In this document: one piece after another, positions 54,146 to 62,791 of the stretch
Layout: each line of letters starts with the position of its first letter
Position numbering within the stretch: the first letter of the stretch is position 1
Source: Corynebacterium sp. zg-331
GTDB taxonomy: Bacteria; Actinomycetota; Actinomycetes; Mycobacteriales; Mycobacteriaceae
Length of the DNA: 64,000 nt
Assembly: GCF_014267345.1 (NCBI RefSeq)
Contig: NZ_JACMYD010000008.1
Location: 18,714 to 82,713 of the forward strand
Direction: 5' to 3'
The notes under the pieces: generated by a model
What the model was told of the DNA's origin: nothing
The model's database searches: none
Seen by the model: the letters and a program-made list of their open reading frames with translations, nothing else
Made by a program: the position numbers and the translations under genes

Positions 54146-55869
54146 GCTTTGCCATGAGCAGAACCCAGCACGCCGCTCTCTACGGGCCCACCGTGGGGGA
54201 CATGGTGCGCCTGGGCGATACCGAGCTCTTCGCCCGGGTGGAGCGCGACCTGACCGCCGACGGCGAGGAGGCCGTGTTCGGCGGCGGCAAGATGATCCGC
54301 GTGGGCATGGGCCAAAACGGCGAACACCGCCGCGATGAGGACCCGGACATGCCCGACCTGGTCATCACCAACGCCCTGGTGGTGGACTACACCGGCGTGT
54401 ACAAGGCCGACGTGGCGGTGCGCGACGGACACATCTGCGGGATCGGCCACGCGGGCAACCCAGACATGATGGACGACGTCACCATCCCCATCGGGGTGGC
54501 CACCGACGTGATCGCGGGAGAGGGCAAGATCCTCACCGCCGGGGGCATCGACACCCACATCCACTTCATCAGCCCCGACCAGATCGAGACGGCCCTGACC
54601 TCCGGGATCACCACCATGATCGGGGGCGGCACCGGCCCCTCGGAGTCCTCCAAGGCCACCACGATCACCCCCGGCCCGTGGAACATCGCGGCGATGCTGC
54701 GTTCCCTCGAGGCCTTTCCCATGAACATCGGCCTGCTGGGCAAGGGGCATGCCACGCACCCCCGCGCCCTGGCCGAGCAGATCGAGGCGGGGGTCATCGG
54801 CCTCAAAGTCCACGAGGACTGGGGCGCGACCCCGGCGACCATCGACCTTGCGCTCCAGGTGGCCGAGGAGTACGACATCCAGGTGGCCATTCACACCGAT
54901 ACCCTCAACGAGGCCGGATTCGTGGAATCCACCAAGGAGGCCATCGGCGGCCGGGTGATTCACACCTTCCACACCGAGGGCGCCGGCGGCGGGCACGCCC
55001 CGGACATCATCACCCTGGCCGGGGAACCCAACGTGCTCCCGGCCTCCACCAATCCCACCCTGCCCTACACCGCCAACACCGCCGAAGAGCACCTGGACAT
55101 GCTCATGGTGTGCCACCACCTGCGCCCGGATCTGCCCGAGGACGTGGCCTTCGCGGACTCGCGCATCCGCACGGAGACCATCGCCGCCGAGGACGTGCTG
55201 CACGACATGGGCGTGTTCTCCATCACCTCCTCGGATTCCCAGGCGATGGGGCGGGTGGGGGAGACCATCCTGCGCACCTGGCAGGTGGCGGACTCCATGA
55301 AGCGCCAGCGCGGCCGCCTCCCGGAGGACGAGGCCGCCGGGGTGGGCGGCGATAACGCGCGCATCCGCCGCTACGTGGCCAAGTACACCATCAACCCCGC
55401 CCTGGCCCACGGGATCGCCGAGCACGTGGGCTCGGTGGAGGTGGGCAAGTTCGCCGACCTCGTGCTGTGGGAACCCAAGTTCTTCGGCGCCAAGCCGGAC
55501 GCCGTCCTCAAGGGCGGGCAGATCGTCAGCAGCGTGGTGGGCGACCCCGGCGCCTCCATCCCCACCCCGCAACCGGCCTGGTACCGCTACGCCTTCGGCG
55601 GCTACGGCGGCGCCCCGCACCATAATTCCCTGGTCTTTCTCTCCCAGGCCGCGGTGGCGGCCGGTGTCGCCCAGCGCTACGGCCTGCGCAAGCGGGTGCG
55701 CGCCTGCTCGGGCATTCGCACCCTGGCCAAGAAGGACCTCAAGCTCAACGGCGCTACCCCGCATCTCAGCGTGGACCCGGAAACCTACGAGGTGCGGGTG
55801 GACGGCGAGCTCATCACCAGCCACCCCGCGCGGCGCCTGCCCCTGGCGCAGCGCTACTTTCTCTTCTGA
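54142..55869 (+). CDS. ureC: Urease alpha (catalytic) subunit
   Basis: 575 aa. Nickel ligands in [10 protein letters not shown], the carbamylated Lys in GLKVHEDWG, further His in [13 protein letters not shown] and [15 protein letters not shown], and the mobile flap MVCHHL with its Cys and catalytic His. [10 protein letters not shown] carries the last Ni ligand Asp. Full length, all active-site residues present, so an active urease is expected when nickel is loaded. Confidence 0.98.
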   Translation: MSFAMSRTQHAALYGPTVGDMVRLGDTELFARVERDLTADGEEAVFGGGKMIRVGMGQNGEHRRDEDPDMPDLVITNALVVDYTGVYKADVAVRDGHICGIGHAGNPDMMDDVTIPIGVATDVIAGEGKILTAGGIDTHIHFISPDQIETALTSGITTMIGGGTGPSESSKATTITPGPWNIAAMLRSLEAFPMNIGLLGKGHATHPRALAEQIEAGVIGLKVHEDWGATPATIDLALQVAEEYDIQVAIHTDTLNEAGFVESTKEAIGGRVIHTFHTEGAGGGHAPDIITLAGEPNVLPASTNPTLPYTANTAEEHLDMLMVCHHLRPDLPEDVAFADSRIRTETIAAEDVLHDMGVFSITSSDSQAMGRVGETILRTWQVADSMKRQRGRLPEDEAAGVGGDNARIRRYVAKYTINPALAHGIAEHVGSVEVGKFADLVLWEPKFFGAKPDAVLKGGQIVSSVVGDPGASIPTPQPAWYRYAFGGYGGAPHHNSLVFLSQAAVAAGVAQRYGLRKRVRACSGIRTLAKKDLKLNGATPHLSVDPETYEVRVDGELITSHPARRLPLAQRYFLF

Positions 55870-55881
55870 CAAGGAGCAACG

Positions 55882-56337
55882 ATGATCCTTACCGCGATCG
55901 CGGGCAACCTCACCGACGACCCCGCCCTCATCCCGCCCGGTGACCACCGGGAGACCGCCTGGCTCGACGACCAGCAGCGCACCAAGCGCACCCAGCGGCT
56001 GACCACCGACCACGGCACCGAGGTGGGCCTGCGCCTGCCCGCGGGCCACCCCGACCTGCGCGACGGCGACGTGCTGCTGCGCGGGGCGGGTCGGGCGATC
56101 GTCGTGAGGGCCAGGCCCAGCGACGTCCTCGTCATCGCCCCGCGTGATCTCCATGAGATGGGCGTGGTGGCGCATTCCCTGGGCAACCGGCACCTGCCCG
56201 CGCAGTTCATGGGCGAGCGCATGGTGGTGCAGTGGGATACCACCGTGGTCGACTTCCTCGATCACCACGGCGTGCCCTACCGGCGCGAGGAGCGCGTGAT
56301 GCCCCTGCCCTTCCGGCACGCCGAGCACACCCACTGA
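55882..56337 (+). CDS. ureE: Urease accessory protein UreE (nickel metallochaperone)
   Basis: 151 aa. Delivers nickel to the UreDFG complex. RTQRLTTDHGTEVGLRLP and the conserved metal-site region VAHSLGNRHLPAQF with its central His. The C-terminus has only a short His cluster (FRHAEHTH) instead of a long poly-His tail. AAGGAG upstream. Confidence 0.94.
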   Translation: MILTAIAGNLTDDPALIPPGDHRETAWLDDQQRTKRTQRLTTDHGTEVGLRLPAGHPDLRDGDVLLRGAGRAIVVRARPSDVLVIAPRDLHEMGVVAHSLGNRHLPAQFMGERMVVQWDTTVVDFLDHHGVPYRREERVMPLPFRHAEHTH

Positions 56338-57020
56338 TGGTGAGCCTGCGCGCGCGTCTGGCGCTCATGCAGCTGGCGGACTCCGCCCTGCCTACCGGGG
56401 CGTTTAGCCATTCCCTTGGCTTCGAGGGCTACCTGGACGCCGGGGAGATCGCCGGCCCGGAGGACTTCGCCGCCTGGCTGGAGATGTTCGTGCACGCCCA
56501 GCTCGCCGCCACCGAGGCGGTGATCGTGCGCGAGGGCTACCGGGCGCGCACCCCCGAGGAGATCCTCGACCTCGACGACCTCGCCACCGCCGCCGCCCTG
56601 CCCGCCGAGGTGCGCCGCGCCGGGATCACGATGGGCACCCGGCTGCTCAGCATCGCCGAGCAGTCCGAGGCCGGGGAGTGGCTGAGCCCCTACGCCCGGG
56701 CGGTGCGGGAGGGGCGGGCCTACGGGCACCAGTCCGTGGCCTGGGCCCTGGTGTGCCGCCAACTGGAGATCCCGGAGGAGGAGGCCGTGGCCGCGCACCT
56801 GCACGCCACGGTCATCGCGCTGACCCAGAACGCCGTGCGCGGGATACCGCTGGGGCAGGACGCCGGGCAGCGGATCATCGCCCGGGCCCGCCGGTGGGTG
56901 GAGCGCGCCACGGAGGCCTCCGCGCGGCGGGGACGGGAGGACATTGGGGCCATGCCCCCGGGGCTAGAGATCGCCCAGATGAACCACGAGGCGCAGCGCG
57001 CCCGCATGTTTATGAGCTGA
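56337..57020 (+). CDS. ureF: Urease accessory protein UreF
   Basis: 227 aa, all-helical activator of the UreG GTPase. LMQLADSALPTGAFSHSLGFE at the N-terminus, YGHQSVAWALVCRQLEI and NAVRGIPLGQDAGQRI further on. ATG overlaps the ureE stop by 1 bp. Confidence 0.95.
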   Translation: MVSLRARLALMQLADSALPTGAFSHSLGFEGYLDAGEIAGPEDFAAWLEMFVHAQLAATEAVIVREGYRARTPEEILDLDDLATAAALPAEVRRAGITMGTRLLSIAEQSEAGEWLSPYARAVREGRAYGHQSVAWALVCRQLEIPEEEAVAAHLHATVIALTQNAVRGIPLGQDAGQRIIARARRWVERATEASARRGREDIGAMPPGLEIAQMNHEAQRARMFMS

Positions 57021-57038
57021 AGACTGAAGGAGACCATC

Positions 57039-57668
57039 ATGGCAGACCACACCCAGAATGCCCCCGTGCGCATCGGCATCGGCGGCCCCGTGGGGGCCGG
57101 TAAGACGCAGCTGGTGGAGCGCCTCACCCGCGCCTTGGCCGGGGAGCTATCCATGGCCGCGGTGACCAACGACATTTACACCATCGAGGACGCCAAGATC
57201 CTGGCGCGCAAGAGCGTGCTGCCCCCGGAGCGCATCGTGGGCATCGAGACCGGCGGCTGCCCGCACACCGCCATCCGCGAGGATCCCTCCATGAACGAGG
57301 CCGCCGTGCGGGAATTGCAGGAAAAGTTCCCCGACCTGGATCTGGTCTTCATCGAATCCGGCGGGGACAACCTGTCTGCCACCTTTTCCCCGGAGCTGGT
57401 GGACTTTTCCATCTACATCATCGATGTGGCCCAGGGGGAAAAGATCCCCCGCAAGGCCGGTCAGGGCATGATCAAATCCGATCTCTTCCTCATCAACAAG
57501 ACCGACCTCGCCCCCTACGTGGGGGCGGACCTCGACGTGATGGTGGCCGATGCCCGCGAGTTTCGCCGCGATAAGCCCTTTGCCCTGACCAACCTGCGCA
57601 CCGACGAGGGGCTCGACGCCGTGATCCGGTGGATCAAGCACGACGTGCTCATGCTGGATCTGCGCTAG
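57039..57668 (+). CDS. ureG: Urease accessory GTPase UreG
   Basis: 209 aa SIMIBI GTPase that drives nickel insertion. P-loop [23 protein letters not shown], the Ni/Zn-binding CPH in [24 protein letters not shown], and [11 protein letters not shown] for guanine recognition. AAGGAG upstream. Confidence 0.97.
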   Translation: MADHTQNAPVRIGIGGPVGAGKTQLVERLTRALAGELSMAAVTNDIYTIEDAKILARKSVLPPERIVGIETGGCPHTAIREDPSMNEAAVRELQEKFPDLDLVFIESGGDNLSATFSPELVDFSIYIIDVAQGEKIPRKAGQGMIKSDLFLINKTDLAPYVGADLDVMVADAREFRRDKPFALTNLRTDEGLDAVIRWIKHDVLMLDLR

Positions 57669-58520
57669 ATGACGGACCACACCGGCGAGTTGGACCTCAC
57701 CGTGGCCCTGCGCCCGGGGCCGCACGGCGCGCCGCGCAGCGCGGCCACCCGGCAGTACCACCGCGGGGCGCTCAGCGTCCTGCGACCGCACTACCTCGAC
57801 GACTCCGGCCAGGCCGCCTACACGGTGATCAACCCCGGCGGCGGATTCCTCGGCGGGGATTCCTACCGCCTGGGCGTCGCTGTGGAGGAGGGGGCGTCCC
57901 TGCTGCTGAGCAGCCAATCGGCGACCAAGATCTACCGCAGCCCGCAGGGCCCGGCCACTCAAGACATGACGGTGCGGCTGGCGGCCGGGGCGGTGCTGGA
58001 ATACGTGCCGGATCAGCTGATCGTCTACCGCGAGGGCAGGTATCGCCAGCGCACGGTGGTGGACATGCACCCCGAGGCTTCCCTGCTGCTTACCGACATC
58101 GTCACGCCCGGCTGGGCGCCGGACGGCTCGATCTTCGGCTGGCGGGAGCTGAGCCTGCGCACCGAGGTGCGCTGCCTCGGCCGCCGGCTGGCCGTGGATC
58201 ACCTGCGGCTCAGCCCCGCCGAGGGCGTGACCGGGCAGGGGTACATGGAGGGATACACCCACGCGGGCACCCTGATGGCCGTGGACGCGCGCCTGGGGGC
58301 CGAGGAGATGGCGCAGGTCGCCGCGATGGTGCGCGCCGACGCGCACACCCGCAGCGGGATCAGCCGCCTGGTCGAGGCGCCGGGGCTGCCCGCCGGGTTC
58401 GTGGTGCGCTCCCTGGCCCACAGCACCGGGCGCGTGCGCGAGCTGCACGCCGCCCTGGCCGCGCGCCTGCGCGCGCACCTGCGCGGCCAGGGACCGATAG
58501 AGATGAGGAAGTATCAATGA
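57669..58520 (+). CDS. ureD: Urease accessory protein UreD (UreH)
   Basis: 283-aa scaffold that binds apo-urease. NPGGGFLGGDSYRLGVAVEEGASLLLSSQSATKIYRS is the conserved core, followed by YVPDQLIVYREGRYRQ and FGWRELSLRTEV. ATG directly after the ureG stop. Confidence 0.93.
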   Translation: MTDHTGELDLTVALRPGPHGAPRSAATRQYHRGALSVLRPHYLDDSGQAAYTVINPGGGFLGGDSYRLGVAVEEGASLLLSSQSATKIYRSPQGPATQDMTVRLAAGAVLEYVPDQLIVYREGRYRQRTVVDMHPEASLLLTDIVTPGWAPDGSIFGWRELSLRTEVRCLGRRLAVDHLRLSPAEGVTGQGYMEGYTHAGTLMAVDARLGAEEMAQVAAMVRADAHTRSGISRLVEAPGLPAGFVVRSLAHSTGRVRELHAALAARLRAHLRGQGPIEMRKYQ

Positions 58521-59380
58521 GGAGCCTGTGCGCCTCGCTCGCCCAGATCTACCTCGTGCCCTCCTGGCGCGTGGGCCTGCTCATCGCCGTTGCCCTGGCA
58601 TGGGTCTCCCCGGCGCTGGCGTGCGGGGCGCTTAGCGGCGCGGCCGCGAGCGCGGCGGGCGGCGTGTTCCTGCGGCGACTCCTGGGGAGGCCCGCCGCCC
58701 TCGTGGGCCGGCATGCCCGCGAGGGGCTCCTTGGCTATAACGGGGCGCTCGTCGGGGCCCTGGTGGCCGCCCGCTGCGGGGCGGGTGCCGCGGCGGCGGC
58801 CTGGGGCCTGCTCGGGGTCTGCGGCGCGGTGGCGCTGCACCTGCTGCTCGAACGCCCCCTGGGGCGGGTGCCGGGAGGGGGACTGCCGGTGCTCACCGCC
58901 CCGTTGTGCGCCGTGGGCACCGCGCTGGACTGGTGGCTGCCGCAGCCTCCCGCCCCCTCGGCACCCGATGCCCTTCTCTCCGCGATCCCGGCGGCCTTTG
59001 CCCAGACGAGCCTGGGGGCCGGTGTCCTTCCCGGAGCGCTCATCCTCGCGGCCCTGACTCTGGCCGCGCCCCGGGCCGCCGCCTGGGGCGTCATCGCGGC
59101 CGCGATGACGCTGCCCGTGGCGCTGGCGGTGCCCGCAGCCGAGGTGGCCGCCGGGGCGTGGAGCTACTGCGCGGTGCTGGCGGGCATCGCGCTGGGAACC
59201 GCCCCCTCCGGGACACACCGTGGTTGGCGTCACCGGGTGATTCCGGTCATGGCCGCGGTGGCCTGCGCCCTGCTGATTCAGGCCGTCCTGGCCCGGGCGG
59301 GGTGGCCGGTGCTCACGTGGCCCTTCGTGATCGCTACCTGGATGGTCTTGGCTGTGAAAGGATTGCGCCATGGCCGATGA
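58517..59380 (+). CDS. Urea transporter (UT family)
   Basis: 287-aa membrane protein of ~10 helices with the two-fold UT layout. LLGYNGALVGALVA and GLPVLTAPLCAVG are UT signature-like, repeated loosely in the second half (AQTSLGAGVLPGALILAAL). A channel of this type lets urea reach the cytosolic urease. ATG overlaps the ureD stop by 4 bp, tying it to the urease operon. Confidence 0.82.
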   Translation: MRSLCASLAQIYLVPSWRVGLLIAVALAWVSPALACGALSGAAASAAGGVFLRRLLGRPAALVGRHAREGLLGYNGALVGALVAARCGAGAAAAAWGLLGVCGAVALHLLLERPLGRVPGGGLPVLTAPLCAVGTALDWWLPQPPAPSAPDALLSAIPAAFAQTSLGAGVLPGALILAALTLAAPRAAAWGVIAAAMTLPVALAVPAAEVAAGAWSYCAVLAGIALGTAPSGTHRGWRHRVIPVMAAVACALLIQAVLARAGWPVLTWPFVIATWMVLAVKGLRHGR

Positions 59381-60401
59381 GTTGGGGTTGCGCGCCACCC
59401 GCCGCCGCGCCCGGTGGTGGGCCGCGATTTTGGTATTGGTGCTGGTCGCTGTGGCTATTCTTGGTGTACTGGTGGGTTCCGTGATGCTCCCGCCCGGCGC
59501 CCTTTCTGCGGTGCTGACCGGCCAGGACGCCGGAATCCACGCCACCATCGTGGGGCAGGTGCGCCTGCCCAGGGTGATCCTGGGGCTGGCGGTGGGCGCG
59601 GGCCTGGGGGCCTGCGGGGCGGCCCTGCAAGCGATGGTGCGCAACGACCTCGCCGATCCCCACCTGCTCGGCATCAGCGCCGGGGCCTCCTGCGGGGCGG
59701 CGCTGGCGATCCTGCTGGGTCTCGGCGCGGGCTGGCTGGAGCACGCGCTCCAGGCGATGGCCTTCCTCGGCGCGCTCGCGGCGGGCCTGCTGGTGTACCT
59801 CACCGCGCGCGCCGGGGGTCGGCTGACCGCCCTGCGCCTGGTGCTCTCCGGGGTGGCGGTGGGCTACGCGCTCTCGGCGGTCACCAGCTTTCTCATCATG
59901 GCGGTGGGCAACGCCGAGGGCACCCGCTCGGTGATGTTCTGGCTGCTCGGCTCCCTGGGCCTGGCCCAGTGGAACCCACCGCTGCTGGTGACGGTGGCCG
60001 TCACGGCCACCACCGTGGTGCTGCTGACCCTCCGGGCCCGCCAGCTCGACGCCCTGGCCATCGGCGACGCCACCGCTCACGCCGTGGGATATTCCCCCCA
60101 GCGGGTGCGCACCCGACTGCTCGTGCTGGTGGCCGCCTGCGTGGGGGTGCTGGTGGCGGCGTCGGGAAGCATCGGCTTCGTGGGCCTGGTGATCCCGCAC
60201 CTGGCGCGCCGGGCGGTGGGCGCGGCGCACCGGCATGTCATTCCTATTTCTGCGCTGATGGGCGCGGTGCTCGTGGTGGGCGCGGACATCGCTGCGCGCA
60301 CCGTGCTCGCGCCCCGGGAGATCCCCGTGGGCGTGATTACCGCCTTGATCGGCGCGCCCTTTTTGTGGTCCGTGATCCGCAAGGGCAGCGCCGTCTATTG
60401 A
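59370..60401 (+). CDS. FecCD-family ABC importer permease
   Basis: 343 aa with ~10 helices. BtuC/FecCD signatures: LPRVILGLAVGAGLGACGAALQAMVRNDLADPHLLGISAGASCGA and, at the coupling loop, GSIGFVGLVIPHLARRAVG with REIPVGVITALIGAPFL near the end. Family substrates are siderophores, heme, B12 and, for some members, nickel. It overlaps the urea transporter gene by 11 bp, which favours nickel supply for urease; inference. Confidence 0.88.
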   Translation: MADELGLRATRRRARWWAAILVLVLVAVAILGVLVGSVMLPPGALSAVLTGQDAGIHATIVGQVRLPRVILGLAVGAGLGACGAALQAMVRNDLADPHLLGISAGASCGAALAILLGLGAGWLEHALQAMAFLGALAAGLLVYLTARAGGRLTALRLVLSGVAVGYALSAVTSFLIMAVGNAEGTRSVMFWLLGSLGLAQWNPPLLVTVAVTATTVVLLTLRARQLDALAIGDATAHAVGYSPQRVRTRLLVLVAACVGVLVAASGSIGFVGLVIPHLARRAVGAAHRHVIPISALMGAVLVVGADIAARTVLAPREIPVGVITALIGAPFLWSVIRKGSAVY

Positions 60402-60421
60402 TGTGTGAGGAGAAAAAGACC

Positions 60422-61441
60422 ATGATGCTGATCCACCGCAAGGCCGCCCCGGCCCGGGTCGTGCTGGCCGCGGGCCTGGGGGCCGCGCTGCTGGTCACGA
60501 GCGGGTGCGCGTCCTCCCAGGATGCCGCCGCGCCCGCGCCGGACGGAGGCGCCTATCCCGTGACGGTGCGCAATTGCGGTCAGGACGTGACCTTTCAACA
60601 GGCCCCCCGCAACGCCCTGCTGCTCAATAGCGCCCCGGTTTCCACTCTCAGCGCGCTGGGCGTGCTCGACAGCGTGACCGCCCGCGCCGGCGCCTACCCG
60701 GAGTCCTACTACTCCGCCGCGGACAACGCGCAGCTGGCTGCCATGACCTCCCTGACCGATCAACTAGACGGCACCGGCCACCTTCAGCTCTCCAAGGACG
60801 CGGTGCTGGCCCAGGGGGCCGATGCGGTGTTCGGGCACCTGGACAACGTGGATCGGGAATCCCTCGACCGCGCCGGCATCCCGGAGATCGTCGAGCCGAT
60901 CTTCTGCCATTCCCGCACCACCCCGGCCAGCATGGACGACGTCTACGATCAGGTAAACCTCTACGGGCGGATCTACGGGGTGCCGCAGAAGGCCGAGGAG
61001 GTCAATGCCACCCTGCGCGAGCGGATCGCGGCCGCCAGTGCCGAGGCCCGAGCCGACGACCGCCCGGACAGGCCCACCACCGCGGCGGTGCTCTATCCCA
61101 CCGTGGGCGGCGGGGCCACCTTCGCCTACGGGCAGCGCTCCATGGCCACCCCGCAGCTGGAGGCCGCGGGCCTGGACAACGTCTTTGCGGACATGAGCGA
61201 GCGGGTCGCGGAGATCAACGTGGAGGAGCTGCTTCGCCGCGACCCGGACGTCATCGTGCTCCTCTACAGCCAGGGCGATCCCCAGCGCGTGCGCCAGGCC
61301 CTCGAGGCCCTCCCCGGGGCCGATCGCCTCACCGCCGTGCGCGAGGGCAACGTCATGGTGCAGTTGCTGAACTATACCGAGCCGGCCTCCCCCGTGACGG
61401 TCACCGGCCTGGAAGACATCGTGGCGAGGTTCCACCGGTGA
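60422..61441 (+). CDS. ABC importer substrate-binding lipoprotein (FecB/BtuF type)
   Basis: 339 aa. Signal peptide with lipobox VTSGC (Cys near residue 29), then the class III binding-protein fold: NALLLNSAPVSTLSALGVLDSV, AVLAQGADAVFG, RAGIPEIVEPIFCH and RDPDVIVLLYSQGDP. The sequence cannot name the ligand. GAGGAG upstream of paired ATGs at 60422 and 60425. Part of the urease-transporter operon. Confidence 0.86.
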   Translation: MMLIHRKAAPARVVLAAGLGAALLVTSGCASSQDAAAPAPDGGAYPVTVRNCGQDVTFQQAPRNALLLNSAPVSTLSALGVLDSVTARAGAYPESYYSAADNAQLAAMTSLTDQLDGTGHLQLSKDAVLAQGADAVFGHLDNVDRESLDRAGIPEIVEPIFCHSRTTPASMDDVYDQVNLYGRIYGVPQKAEEVNATLRERIAAASAEARADDRPDRPTTAAVLYPTVGGGATFAYGQRSMATPQLEAAGLDNVFADMSERVAEINVEELLRRDPDVIVLLYSQGDPQRVRQALEALPGADRLTAVREGNVMVQLLNYTEPASPVTVTGLEDIVARFHR

Positions 61442-62196
61442 TCCAGGCCCGCAACTTGTGCTTTAGCTACGGCGTGCGGACGGTGCTGCGTGACGTTTGC
61501 CTGCGTACCCGCCCCGGCGAGGTGCTCGGCATCATCGGGCCCAACGGCAGCGGCAAGAGCACCCTGTTGGGCCTCCTCGGCGGGATACACGCCCCCGGCT
61601 CGGGGATGGTGACGGTGGACGGCGAGGCGATAGGTGACTTAAGCCCCAGGGAGCGCGCCCGGCGCATCGCCGTGATGGCCCAGGAGACCGAGCCCGCCCT
61701 GGGACTCAGCGCCGCCGAGGTGGTGCTGCTCGGGCGCAGCCCGCACCTGGGGGAGTTCCGCCGCCCCGGCCCCGACGACGAATCCATCGCCGCCGCCTGT
61801 CTGCGCGAGGTGGGCCTGGCCGACGCTGCTCGCTGCCGCCTGGCCGAACTATCCGGGGGTGAGCGGCAGCGCGTGGCCATCGCGCGCGCCCTGGCGGCGC
61901 GGGCCCCCTTCATTCTGCTCGACGAGCCGACCAATCACCTCGACGTGCGCTATCAGCACGAGGTGCTGGCGCTGCTGCGGAGGTTAGGGGCCACGGTGGT
62001 GGTGAGCCTGCACGACCTCAACCTGGCGGCCCGATACTGCGACCGGCTGCTTCTTTTGCACCGGGGAACCGTGCTGGCCGAGGGTGCGCCGGGCGAGATG
62101 CTGGAACCGGGGCTGATCGGGCAGGCATACGGCCTGGGGGTGCACCGCGTGGAGGTGGCTGGAGTAGTGCAGCTGCTCTTCGAGCTGCCGGCTTAG
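61438..62196 (+). CDS. ABC importer ATP-binding protein (FecE/BtuD type)
   Basis: 252 aa. Walker A GPNGSGKST (about 36-44), Q-loop MAQETEP, signature LSGGERQRVAIARAL, Walker B ILLDEPTNHLD and switch His in VVVSLHDLNLA. GTG start overlaps the binding-protein stop by 4 bp. Completes the importer; last gene of the urease supra-operon. Confidence 0.93.
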   Translation: MIQARNLCFSYGVRTVLRDVCLRTRPGEVLGIIGPNGSGKSTLLGLLGGIHAPGSGMVTVDGEAIGDLSPRERARRIAVMAQETEPALGLSAAEVVLLGRSPHLGEFRRPGPDDESIAAACLREVGLADAARCRLAELSGGERQRVAIARALAARAPFILLDEPTNHLDVRYQHEVLALLRRLGATVVVSLHDLNLAARYCDRLLLLHRGTVLAEGAPGEMLEPGLIGQAYGLGVHRVEVAGVVQLLFELPA

Positions 62197-62320
62197 GCAC
62201 AGGCGAATTTCTCGTGTGAAGTGCTGGATCGGCAATCGCTTCTGTGGCAGCGGCGCCGCCGGGGGTGAATATTTGGTCCATATGTGACCTGGGGGCAGGC
62301 CGATAGTTGGCTTCCTAAAG

Positions 62321-62443
62321 GTGGACATCCCGAGGGTGCGGCCGATGGGTGTGACGATGAATCCCCTTCGGGGCGGCGGGCCAAGGTGACGTAAGTATCC
62401 TCGCTGGTGGCCCGCCCTCCGGCGAGTGTCCTTAGGGGTCCAC
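62321..62443. repeat. Structured element with imperfect terminal inverted repeats
   Basis: Ends GTGGACATCCCGAGG and, read inward from the right, GTGGACCCCTAAGG. Inside are GGCGGGCCA / TGGCCCGCC (perfect 9-bp stem, 62375-62416) and CCCC-TTC-GGGG. Either a MITE-like insertion or a structured RNA; no transposase or flanking duplication seen. Confidence 0.4.
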
Positions 62444-62540
62444 TCCAATACGTAGCGTCCCTCAGGCGGCCTTAAGGTATAACTGTAGGGTTTTTGGCCT
62501 GGGGTACAAAAGTCTATGGGATGGCCGAGCGCTTCGAGCC

Positions 62541-62569
62541 TTGTTTCAGGGTCTGGCGCTTGCTAGACT
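62541..62569 (+). promoter_or_regulatory. Sigma-A-type promoter for the adhesin gene
   Basis: TTGTTT, 17 nt, TAGACT. Transcription would start near 62577, giving a 5' leader of about 215 nt. Confidence 0.5.
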
Positions 62570-62615
62570 GGACACTGTTTTCTGTCTATACCCTTAGTGC
62601 GTTTGGAGTAAGTGG

Positions 62616-62690
62616 ATGATTAATCTTGGCAATGGTACGGCCTCTCCCGAGAGGGGGCTAGTCTCCTGCAATGAAGCGTTTGATCGCTAG
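62616..62690 (+). CDS. Possible 24-aa leader peptide
   Basis: ATG with TTGGAG upstream; peptide MINLGNGTASPERGLVSCNEAFDR. It lies in the predicted leader of the adhesin mRNA, overlaps a perfect 6-bp hairpin and ends 101 bp before the adhesin ATG. No homology recognised; could be chance. Confidence 0.25.
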   Translation: MINLGNGTASPERGLVSCNEAFDR

Positions 62691-62791
62691 CTCCCCAGTG
62701 CTGCGCTCGATTTCTACGCTGAGCATGCCCATATTTGTTTAATGATATGGCATGAAGATATGATGTTAAATTTTCCATACAGGAGGTGAAA

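Larger units (their letters stand above)
62197..62791. other. 595-bp noncoding region before the adhesin gene
   Basis: Contains a 123-bp structured element (62321-62443), a sigma-A-type promoter (62541-62569), a possible 24-codon leader frame (62616-62690) with a CCTCTC-CC-GAGAGG hairpin inside, and a perfect AGGAGGTGA site just before 62792. GC content falls steadily towards the adhesin. Confidence 0.6.

Noticed and set aside
53941..56334. Long minus-strand open frame opposite ureB, ureC and ureE
   Set aside because: Antisense of certain urease genes, no recognisable domain.
61984..62448. Minus-strand frame starting MEWTPKD as a transposase remnant
   Set aside because: No DDE, HTH or recognisable transposase pattern; part of it is antisense to the ABC ATPase gene.
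62197..62480. Metal or cobalamin riboswitch after the importer genes
   Set aside because: No B12-box or NiCo-type consensus was found, and the region is downstream, not upstream, of the transporter.
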